Below, piece by piece: positions 7,158-12,867 of a stretch of DNA of 23,497 nt. The notes below the pieces were generated by a model. It was not told the DNA's origin. It did not search any database and saw only the letters and a list, made by a program, of their open reading frames with translations. Source of the stretch: Ruminococcus sp. (GTDB lineage: Bacteria; Bacillota; Clostridia; Oscillospirales; Ruminococcaceae); NCBI GenBank assembly GCA_024697705.1, contig JAILFF010000094.1, positions 1-23,497 of the forward strand, written 5' to 3'. Both the position numbers and the translations under genes were made by a program. How positions within the stretch are numbered: the stretch's first letter is position 1; every line of letters starts with the position of its first letter.

Positions 7158-7820
7158 ATGGAAAGCAATTTTTGTTTTAACTGCGGAGCACAAATAGATC
7201 CTGTTTCCGGGATATGTCCCGCGTGCGGCACGGATAATTCGCAGGGGCGGAGCAACGACGGACAGAACTTTATGTCCGATCAGCCCTACGGTCAGCAGGC
7301 ACAGCCATATATGCAGCAGGGATACGGGCAGCAGCAATACGGGCAGCCTCAGTACGGACAGCAGGCGCAGCCATATATGCAGCAGGGCTACGGTCAGCCG
7401 CAGTACGGTCAGCAGATGCAGCCGCAGCCGCAAATGATGCCTCCGCAGTATAATCAGCAGGCTTATACGGGCGGTCAGGGTTATTACGGTGCGCCGTATC
7501 AGATGCCTATGCAGCCCGTAAACGCAAAGCCTTCCGTGTTAAGCACGATAATCGGCATAATCCTGCTGATCATAGGTATTCCCGTGGCGCTGCTGTTCGG
7601 TCTCGGCTTTATCGGTCTGCTCAGCAGGGGAGAGATCGCCTCTTGTATCGTGTCGGCGTCCTTTGCCTTGCTGGGGGGAGCGCTGTGCGCCATCGGCATA
7701 AAGCAGTTTAAGCATAAAAAGCAGCAGCCGCAGATCATGCAGCAGCCGTGGAATTACGGGCAGCCGTATAACGGACAGCCGCCTCAGAACAATAACATGA
7801 ATAATTATCCGCCAATGTGA
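7158..7820 (+). CDS. Zinc-ribbon membrane protein with a prion-like Gln/Tyr/Gly segment
   Basis: This 220-aa protein begins with a zinc ribbon spaced exactly like that of the preceding gene (C6/C9, C20/C23), so the two are probably paralogues. Residues about 41-120 are low complexity, almost only Gln, Tyr, Gly, Pro and Met. The 15-residue unit YGQQAQPYMQQGYGQ occurs twice, at 44-58 and 66-80. Two hydrophobic segments follow (about 127-157 and 161-181), then a second Gln/Asn/Pro-rich tail ending NNNMNNYPPM. The ATG at 7158 is chosen because agaggg lies 8 nt upstream and the zinc ribbon then starts as in the paralogue. Function is unknown; the composition suggests a disordered, possibly self-associating, membrane-tethered domain. 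Confidence 0.85.
   Translation: MESNFCFNCGAQIDPVSGICPACGTDNSQGRSNDGQNFMSDQPYGQQAQPYMQQGYGQQQYGQPQYGQQAQPYMQQGYGQPQYGQQMQPQPQMMPPQYNQQAYTGGQGYYGAPYQMPMQPVNAKPSVLSTIIGIILLIIGIPVALLFGLGFIGLLSRGEIASCIVSASFALLGGALCAIGIKQFKHKKQQPQIMQQPWNYGQPYNGQPPQNNNMNNYPPM
7287..7397 (+). repeat. In-frame tandem repeat coding for YGQQAQPYMQQGYGQ
   Basis: Two copies of a 45-nt segment (7287-7331 and 7353-7397) encode the same 15 residues, with a 66-nt period. Copies differ at some third codon positions (for example cacagc versus cgcagc), so the duplication is not very recent or is kept by selection on the protein. It lies in the low-complexity part of the zinc-ribbon protein. Confidence 0.85.
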
Positions 7821-7852
7821 CCGGCAGACTATTATCGGGGAGAAGTGAACAA

Positions 7853-8968
7853 ATGGATCTTAATGAACTAAGACAACAGATAAACAGTATAGACGATCAG
7901 CTGCTTGAGCTTTTCGAGCAGCGAATGGAAGTATGTATGCATATCGCGGAGTACAAGCTTGCAAACGATATGAAGGTGTTTCATCCCGAACGGGAACGGC
8001 AGGTGATCGAGCAGCTTAACGAGAAAGCTCCCGAGGAGCTTAAGTCTTCGGTGGACGTGCTTTTCACGAACATCATGGATATATCAAAATGCCTGCAATT
8101 TCAGAAGTTTTTCTCCTATGCCGAGCCCGTAGAGTATGAGCCTATCGACCTGTCGGGCAGCAGGAGCGTCGCGGTGCCGGGGACTATCGGTTCGTATTCG
8201 CAGGCGGCTGCGAAGAGATTTCTTCCCGATTCGGAGGCTACGTTTTACGAATCATTCGCGGAGGTCTTTGCTGCGGTAGAGAGCGAAAGCTCGGAGTTCG
8301 GCGTGGTGCCTATCGCCAATTCGACGGCGGGCACGGTCACGCAGACCTACGAGCTTATGGGCAAGTACGATTTCCATATCTGCGCCGCCACGAAAATAAC
8401 GATCAATCACTGTCTCGCGGTAAAGAAGGAGACCGACCCCGCAGCGGTAAAGCGCGTCTATTCGCACGAGCAGGCGCTTATGCAGTGCTCGAATTACCTT
8501 TCGTCGAGGGGGCTTTCCACGCGCCCCTACGAGAATACCGCATTGGCGGCGGCTTATGTCAAGGAGTCGTCCGAGCCGTATGCGGCGGTTTGCTCGGAGG
8601 TATGCGCCAACGAGCTGGGGCTTAAGATCATCGACAGGAACATAGCCAACGCCGACGCGAATTACACGCGGTTCATTCTTTTCTCGAAAAATCCGAAGCG
8701 CTTCGATGACGCGAACATTATTTCGGTGGCGCTTACCCTTTCTCATCAGACCTCGGCGCTGTACCGTATGCTCACGAAATTCTCGGTCGCGGGGCTTAAT
8801 CTGACAAAGCTCGAATCGAGACCCATTGCGAACACCAATTTCGATGTGCTGTTCTATCTCGATTTTGAAGGCTCGATAGCTTCTCCTCCCGTGGTAAGGC
8901 TGCTGCGGGAGCTCAAGCATGAACTTACATATTTCAAGTATCTTGGAAATTACAAGGAGATCATTTAA
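7853..8968 (+). CDS. pheA: Bifunctional chorismate mutase / prephenate dehydratase
   Basis: PheA converts chorismate to prephenate and then to phenylpyruvate, the last precursor of phenylalanine. The 371-aa product has an AroQ-type chorismate mutase domain (residues 1-85; LRQQINSIDDQLLELFEQR, then KVFHPERE). A prephenate dehydratase domain (about 104-280) shows GTIGSYSQAAAKRF, SHEQALMQC and YTRF with catalytic-type T272. A C-terminal ACT domain (about 290-371) shows ALYRMLTKF and LTKLESRP, the usual Phe-sensing elements. The frame is open further upstream, but the ATG at 7853, seven nt after ggggagaag, gives a normal mutase N-terminus. One oddity: the family's IENS reads IANS (A155). It is followed by ispF after 12 nt, with no attenuator seen. 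Confidence 0.96.
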   Translation: MDLNELRQQINSIDDQLLELFEQRMEVCMHIAEYKLANDMKVFHPERERQVIEQLNEKAPEELKSSVDVLFTNIMDISKCLQFQKFFSYAEPVEYEPIDLSGSRSVAVPGTIGSYSQAAAKRFLPDSEATFYESFAEVFAAVESESSEFGVVPIANSTAGTVTQTYELMGKYDFHICAATKITINHCLAVKKETDPAAVKRVYSHEQALMQCSNYLSSRGLSTRPYENTALAAAYVKESSEPYAAVCSEVCANELGLKIIDRNIANADANYTRFILFSKNPKRFDDANIISVALTLSHQTSALYRMLTKFSVAGLNLTKLESRPIANTNFDVLFYLDFEGSIASPPVVRLLRELKHELTYFKYLGNYKEII

Positions 8969-8980
8969 GGAGGTGCCGCA

Positions 8981-9448
8981 ATGCGGATCGGACAAGGCTA
9001 CGACGTTCACCGTCTTGTCGAGGGAAGAAAGCTGATCTTGGGCGGGGTGACGATAGACTATGAAAAGGGTCTGCTCGGTCATTCCGACGCCGATGTGCTG
9101 GTACACGCGATTATGGACGCACTTCTCGGTGCGGCGGCGATGGGCGATATCGGGCATCTTTTTCCCGACAATGACCCCGCCTACAAGGGTGCAGACAGCA
9201 TAGCGCTCCTGCGGGAGGTCTGCAAGCGCGTCTCGGCGGAGGGCTTTTCGGTCGGTAACATCGACGCTACCGTTATAGCGCAGCGCCCGAAGCTCGCGCC
9301 GCATATCGCTGCCATGCGTGAGAACATCGCGTCGGCTTGCGGAGTGGATATTTCGAGGGTGTCGGTAAAGGCTACGACCGAAGAAGGACTGGGCTTTACG
9401 GGCTCGGGCGAGGGGATATCCGCTTTGGCGGTATGCCTTCTTGAATGA
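8981..9448 (+). CDS. ispF: 2-C-methyl-D-erythritol 2,4-cyclodiphosphate synthase
   Basis: IspF closes the phosphate ring to make MEcPP in the non-mevalonate isoprenoid pathway. The 155-aa product is the family's normal length and works as a trimer with zinc at the subunit interfaces. Zinc ligands are visible: DVH at the N-terminus (D8, H10) and H42 in the segment after LLGHSDADVL; H34 is also present. GDIGHLFPD, ADSIALL and a C-terminal GFTGSGEGI (family: TTTEKLGFTGRxEGI) complete the match. A near-perfect AAGGAGGTG Shine-Dalgarno precedes the ATG at 8981. It lies 12 nt after pheA and 15 nt before the RadC-like gene, in a likely operon. Confidence 0.98.
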   Translation: MRIGQGYDVHRLVEGRKLILGGVTIDYEKGLLGHSDADVLVHAIMDALLGAAAMGDIGHLFPDNDPAYKGADSIALLREVCKRVSAEGFSVGNIDATVIAQRPKLAPHIAAMRENIASACGVDISRVSVKATTEEGLGFTGSGEGISALAVCLLE

Positions 9449-9463
9449 TGGGAGGGCTGTTTT

Positions 9464-9796
9464 TTGTCCGATAAACCTAACTCGGGACACAGGGCGCGAA
9501 TGATGGAACGCTTCGGGCATGAAGGAATGTCGCTTGCAAATATGTTCCCGCACGAAGCGCTTGAAGTGTTTCTTTTCCTGCTGATACCCCGTGTGAACAC
9601 GAATCACATAGCGCACGAGCTGATCGAGCGCTTCGGCTCTATCGACGGAGTTTTTCATGCTTCGGTCGAAGAAATTACAGAGATACGAGGGATAAGCAGC
9701 AAGACCGCCGCGGCGCTTAAGCTTTTCGGCGAGGTTTACGATCGCTCCAACATACCCGTGCTGCTGAAAGATGACGAGATCGCCTCAAAACATTGA
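9464..9796 (+). CDS. Stand-alone RadC N-terminal (UPF0758 helix-hairpin-helix) protein
   Basis: RadC/UPF0758 proteins usually have about 220-230 residues: an N-terminal helix-hairpin-helix-like domain and a C-terminal JAB/MPN metalloprotease-like domain. This 110-aa product matches only the N-terminal part. It has GHRARMMERFGHEGMS, HEALEVFLFLLIPRVNTNHIAHELIERFGS, then VEEITEIRGISSKTAAALKL (hairpin motif near residues 70-85). The HxH...D metal-binding motif of the second domain is absent, and the frame stops at 9796, just before a terminator hairpin with no remnant of the missing half. The TTG at 9464 is preceded by gggaggg about 9 nt upstream. It could be a stable short family or a truncated radC; the clean frame and good ribosome site favour a functional protein. 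Confidence 0.85.
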   Translation: MSDKPNSGHRARMMERFGHEGMSLANMFPHEALEVFLFLLIPRVNTNHIAHELIERFGSIDGVFHASVEEITEIRGISSKTAAALKLFGEVYDRSNIPVLLKDDEIASKH

Positions 9797-9806
9797 TAAA
9801 ATACGA

Positions 9807-9840
9807 CCAAAAAAAGCCCGTACCTCGGTGAGGTACGGGT
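9807..9840 (-). terminator. Intrinsic terminator of the small membrane-protein gene
   Basis: A perfect 10-bp stem, CCCGTACCTC (9817-9826) with GAGGTACGGG (9830-9839), has a 3-nt loop. On the minus strand it is followed by a run of seven Ts (plus-strand A-run 9809-9815). On the plus strand no T-run follows, so it fits the minus-strand gene best. It may also block plus-strand readthrough from the pheA-ispF operon. Confidence 0.88.
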
Positions 9841-9865
9841 AAAAATCAATTTGGCGCTTAATAGG

Positions 9866-10126
9866 CTATCGCATAATGGGCTGTCTGCTCAGATGATAGA
9901 CCGTGTGCCTGATCCTGTGAGCCGCAGGTATTGTCCGAACGATCTTCTTCTGCTTCGGCTTCTTCTGACTGCCCGAATTTCCGAGAAAGAACAGCAGTAT
10001 GAGCAGAGAACCGATGACCAGACCGCCCACATACATATAAAGCGGCAGGGAAACGAAGAGATAATCTACGATGGTAACGATTACATAGACTGACAAACCA
10101 ACAACACACAATGCTAAATTCTTCAT
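9866..10126 (-). CDS. Small membrane protein of unknown function
   Basis: I do not recognise this 86-aa protein. It has two hydrophobic segments (about residues 3-27 and 30-48) followed by a short Gly/Ser turn and a strongly basic C-terminal half (GSQKKPKQKKIVRTIP and several Arg/His), giving a likely cytoplasmic positive tail. An overlapping frame of similar length exists. This frame is preferred because its ATG at 10126 has an aaaggatg Shine-Dalgarno at a normal distance and because the hydropathy pattern is coherent. The gene stands alone, with its own intrinsic terminator downstream and an inverted repeat in its leader. The 188 bp between it and the divergent alpha-glucuronidase frame are AT-rich and should hold both promoters. 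Confidence 0.75.
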   Translation of the reverse strand: MKNLALCVVGLSVYVIVTIVDYLFVSLPLYMYVGGLVIGSLLILLFFLGNSGSQKKPKQKKIVRTIPAAHRIRHTVYHLSRQPIMR

Positions 10127-10150
10127 ACCGCATCATCCTTTCTTATAATT

Positions 10151-10170
10151 TTCGCCGTACTTACGGCGAA
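10151..10170 (-). repeat. Perfect inverted repeat in the leader of the small membrane-protein gene
   Basis: TTCGCCGTA (10151-10159) and TACGGCGAA (10162-10170) form a perfect 9-bp stem with a 2-nt spacer, 25 bp before the gene's start codon. No T-run follows in either direction. It could be an operator or an RNA hairpin just upstream of the ribosome binding site. Confidence 0.65.
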
Positions 10171-10246
10171 TTTCAGCGATTAAATAAAGTAGTTAAAATA
10201 TTCAATTTTGTTCACAATTTAATTATATAATATTTTTAACGAAAAG

Positions 10247-10315
10247 TATAGTCAAAAATTGCGTTTTTCTGACCATTTATTGCGATTTAGGAGAAGCAGA
10301 CAAATTTTGACTATA
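10247..10315. promoter_or_regulatory. Widely spaced inverted repeat upstream of the alpha-glucuronidase promoter
   Basis: TATAGTCAAAA (10247-10257) and TTTTGACTATA (10305-10315) are perfect 11-bp inverted copies, 47 bp apart, in the divergent intergenic region. The right copy ends 18 bp before the -35 box of the alpha-glucuronidase promoter. The spacing suits two sites for one regulator, possibly with DNA looping, but no protein can be named. Confidence 0.5.
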
Positions 10316-10332
10316 TGACCGCAATAATTGGG

Positions 10333-10374
10333 TTGCTTAAACGTTTGAGATGTATTATAATCATTACGGAGGTG
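10333..10374 (+). promoter_or_regulatory. Alpha-glucuronidase promoter, LacI-type operator and ribosome binding site
   Basis: TTGCTT (10333-10338) and TATAAT (10356-10361) are separated by 17 bp. The spacer contains CTTAAACGTTTGAG (10336-10349), a palindrome matching its reverse complement at 12 of 14 positions with a central CG, the form typical of LacI/GalR-family operators. A repressor bound here would block RNA polymerase directly. A strong GGAGGTG Shine-Dalgarno lies at 10368-10374, nine nt before the ATG at 10384. Confidence 0.8.
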
Positions 10375-10383
10375 TATACACAA

Positions 10384-12369
10384 ATGGAGTATACGAGATT
10401 ATGGCGTAATTACGACAGAACATTAAATAGTACAATAAATAAAATAAATATTATTTCGGACACATATCTGCGAAACGAGCCGCTCATAATTAGTACGAAG
10501 ACCGAGCTGATGGGGGCTTTTTCGGATATGCTCGAAAATGCCGTTTTCGCTTTTAACGAAAATCCCGTCGAATTTGAGGGGTTTTCAATAAAGCTGACCG
10601 TTGACGAAACGCTCGGCAAGGAGAGCTACGATATTTTCTCAAACGAAAAGTTCGCCGAGTTAAAGGGCGGCGACTGCGCGGGCGTGCTTTACGGAGCTTT
10701 TGCCTTCCTGCGGAACCTTCGGCTGCTCGGCAAGTTCGAGGAATTTTCGGAGAGCGTTTCTCCTGCTGCCTCCCTGCGTATGCTCAACCACTGGGACAAC
10801 ATCGACGGCAGCATCGAGCGCGGCTATTCGGGCAGGTCGTTTTTCTTTAACGACGGCGAGATGATCGTGAACGACCGTACCGAAGCGTATGCGCGGGCGG
10901 CGGCTTCTGTCGGGATAAACGCGGTCGTTATCAATAATGTGAACGTGCGCGGAAAGGCGCGGCTGCTCATCACCGAGAAGTATCTCGACCGCCTTAAAGC
11001 GCTGGGTGAGGTATTCGGAAGGTTCAATATCAAGCTGTTTCTGTCGGTGAACTTCGGTGCTCCGAAGTATGTCGGCGGAATGGATACCTGCGACCCCTGC
11101 GACGAAGCCGTCGGCGAATGGTGGGCAGAGCGCGCCAAAATGCTGTTTGAGAATATCCCGACCTTCGGCGGCTTTCTTGTAAAGGCTGATTCGGAGGGCG
11201 AGGCGGGTCCATTTGCCTACGGCAGAGACCACGCCGACGGCGCGAATATGTTAGCCCGTGCGGTGAAGCCCTTCGGCGGCATTGTGATATGGCGGTGCTT
11301 TGTGTACAACTGTTCGCAGGACTGGCGCGACAAGACCACCGACCGTGCCGCGGCTTCGTATAAGAGCTTCGTAGCGCTTGACGGCAAATTCGACGACAAC
11401 GTTATCCTCCAGGTGAAGAACGGTCCCGTCGATTTCCAGATTCGTGAGCCCGTTCACCCGCTGTTCGGCGCGATGAAGAACACCAACCTCATGTGCGAAT
11501 TTCAGATCGCGCAGGAGTACACGGGTCAGCAGAAGCACGTCTGCTGTCTTATACCGATGTTCAAGGAGATACTCGATTTCCGTATGTATTCGGGAGCGGC
11601 GAACGATACCGTCGGCGATGTGGTCTGCGGAAGGGCTTACGGCAACAAGGTCTGCGGCATAGCGGCGGTGGCGAACACCGGCGATGACAAGTGCTGGACG
11701 GGCACCGAGCTTGCGGCGGCGAATTTCTACGGCTTCGGGCGTATGTGCTTTGACAGCTCGCTGACGGCGGAGGAGATCGTTTCCGAGTGGTGCGGGCTGA
11801 TGTTTAATGACAAGGCGGCGGACGTCGTTCGCGAGATACTTATGGATTCGCGGGGCGCTTACGAAGATTATACCGTTCCGCTGGGGCTCGGGTGGATGTG
11901 CAAGCCCGGAGTACACTACGGTCCCGACCCGATGGGCTACGAATTTGACCGCTGGGGGACGTACAACCGCGCCGACAGAAACGGCGTGGGCGTTGACAGG
12001 GGACCCGACGGCACGGGGTACAGCCTGCAATACAACGAGCCGCTCAGGACGATCTATTCCTCGCCCGAGACCTGCCCCGACGAGCTTAAACTGTTCTTCT
12101 GCCGCCTGCCGTATACTTATGTGCTTTCGAGCGGCAAGACGCTTATCCAGCACATCTACGACGCGCATTTCGAGGGCTATGAGCGTGCGGAGGGCTTTGC
12201 GAAGGCGTGGGAGCAGCTTGAAGGCGAGGTAGAGCCGGAGATGTTTGCCAATGTGAAGGCAAGGTTTGAGATGCAGCTGAAAAGCGCGAGAGAATGGCGG
12301 GACATCATAAATACGTTCTTCTATCGGTTTTCGGGCGTTCCCGACGAAAAGGGCAGAACGATATACTGA
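10384..12369 (+). CDS. aguA: GH67 alpha-glucuronidase
   Basis: GH67 enzymes remove (4-O-methyl-)D-glucuronic acid from the non-reducing end of small xylo-oligosaccharides. The 661-aa product shows the family landmarks RMLNHWDNIDGSIERGYSGRS (about 132-151), KADSEGEAGP with the catalytic acid E271, and VKNGPVDFQIREP with D350. CEFQIAQEYTGQ holds E378. The spacing E271-79-D350-28-E378 equals that of the catalytic trio in the Geobacillus enzyme (E285, D364, E392). There is no signal peptide, so it works in the cytoplasm on imported aldouronic acids, as usual for this family. The ATG at 10384 is favoured by the GGAGGTG before it; an in-frame start at 10315 would overlap the promoter. Control by a LacI-type repressor is likely. 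No transporter or xylosidase is adjacent. Confidence 0.97.
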   Translation: MEYTRLWRNYDRTLNSTINKINIISDTYLRNEPLIISTKTELMGAFSDMLENAVFAFNENPVEFEGFSIKLTVDETLGKESYDIFSNEKFAELKGGDCAGVLYGAFAFLRNLRLLGKFEEFSESVSPAASLRMLNHWDNIDGSIERGYSGRSFFFNDGEMIVNDRTEAYARAAASVGINAVVINNVNVRGKARLLITEKYLDRLKALGEVFGRFNIKLFLSVNFGAPKYVGGMDTCDPCDEAVGEWWAERAKMLFENIPTFGGFLVKADSEGEAGPFAYGRDHADGANMLARAVKPFGGIVIWRCFVYNCSQDWRDKTTDRAAASYKSFVALDGKFDDNVILQVKNGPVDFQIREPVHPLFGAMKNTNLMCEFQIAQEYTGQQKHVCCLIPMFKEILDFRMYSGAANDTVGDVVCGRAYGNKVCGIAAVANTGDDKCWTGTELAAANFYGFGRMCFDSSLTAEEIVSEWCGLMFNDKAADVVREILMDSRGAYEDYTVPLGLGWMCKPGVHYGPDPMGYEFDRWGTYNRADRNGVGVDRGPDGTGYSLQYNEPLRTIYSSPETCPDELKLFFCRLPYTYVLSSGKTLIQHIYDAHFEGYERAEGFAKAWEQLEGEVEPEMFANVKARFEMQLKSAREWRDIINTFFYRFSGVPDEKGRTIY

Positions 12370-12465
12370 TAGATAAATAGATAAGAGATATGGGATAAAA
12401 GATATAAGATATTTTTTGCCGAAACGCCTTGCCGCCGCTTTGCCGAACTCCATATGTTGGTAGTC

Positions 12466-12585
12466 TTGTAGGGGCGCACTGCGGCACAAACCTTGTTTGT
12501 GCAAACTTGTTCATGCCCGTGTGCGCCCATTTTTTTGGGTCAAAAGGCGCAGTTTGCGGGCGCTCACGCAGGAGCGCCCCTACAA
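12466..12585. repeat. 120-bp palindromic repeat element (GTAGGGGCG family)
   Basis: The ends are perfect 12-bp inverted repeats: TTGTAGGGGCGC (12466-12477) and GCGCCCCTACAA (12574-12585). Inside are further hairpins: GGGCGCAC with GTGCGCCC, a nested GCACAAA with TTTGTGC, and GGGCGCTC with GAGCGCCC near the right end. It has no coding content. Related but shorter units occur at 17533-17560, 17663-17693 and 20947-20977. It resembles a non-autonomous REP- or MITE-like element. Confidence 0.8.
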
Positions 12586-12812
12586 AATTCACAAATATCG
12601 TTATGCGATTTTTGAAAATTGATTTCCGTGTTATCCTGTCATTAAAATCAATTTCACGCCATATATCGAAAATAACGTCAAGCAAAAGGACTTGCGTCGA
12701 TTCTCCGCTTTCCTATCCACCGCGGAACTAATCCCGCCCCCCCCGCCGAACGTGAGTGAAGCGCTCCCGCGTAACCGTCCCCCGCGTAGGGGGTAAATTT
12801 TTCGTGACATAC

Positions 12813-12858
12813 TTGCATTGCGGACTTTTCTGTGATATAATATTTATTTAGAAGGAAG
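12813..12858 (+). promoter_or_regulatory. Promoter and ribosome binding site of the HD-GYP gene
   Basis: TTGCAT (12813-12818) and TATAAT (12836-12841) have a 17-bp spacer. A gaaggaag Shine-Dalgarno (12851-12858) follows, nine nt before the TTG start at 12868. The leader is very short, about 20 nt. Confidence 0.88.
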
Positions 12859-12867
12859 TGACAAATA

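Larger units (their letters stand above)
12370..12867. other. Gene-free stretch between the alpha-glucuronidase and HD-GYP genes
   Basis: No convincing gene is present. It begins with AT-rich purine-heavy sequence made of related words (gataga, gatata, aagatat) to about 12415, then a GC-rich palindromic element at 12466-12585. Unremarkable sequence follows to about 12730, then a C-rich tract with an eight-C run near 12737 and a small hairpin, CCCCC/GGGGG at 12779-12793, followed by taaattttt. The HD-GYP promoter lies at the right end. No clear terminator was seen directly after the alpha-glucuronidase. Confidence 0.7.

Noticed and set aside
7287..7397. Tandem repeats as a CRISPR array
   Set aside because: Repeats are in frame inside a protein gene, only two copies exist, and there are no unique spacers of constant length or cas genes.
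8252..9658. 468-codon open frame on the minus strand over pheA and ispF
   Set aside because: It is Arg/His-rich with no known domain and sits opposite three well-supported genes.
9858..10136. Alternative 92-codon minus-strand frame overlapping the small membrane protein
   Set aside because: Its start codon lies directly against the ribosome binding site with no spacing, and the product lacks a coherent hydropathy pattern beyond Cys/Phe-rich stretches.
11251..12504. 417-codon open frame on the minus strand over the alpha-glucuronidase
   Set aside because: It is antisense to a GH67 gene with complete catalytic residues and has no motif of its own.
12429..12731. 100-codon plus-strand frame between the alpha-glucuronidase and HD-GYP genes
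   Set aside because: It runs through the palindromic repeat element, has no ribosome binding site and encodes low-complexity sequence.
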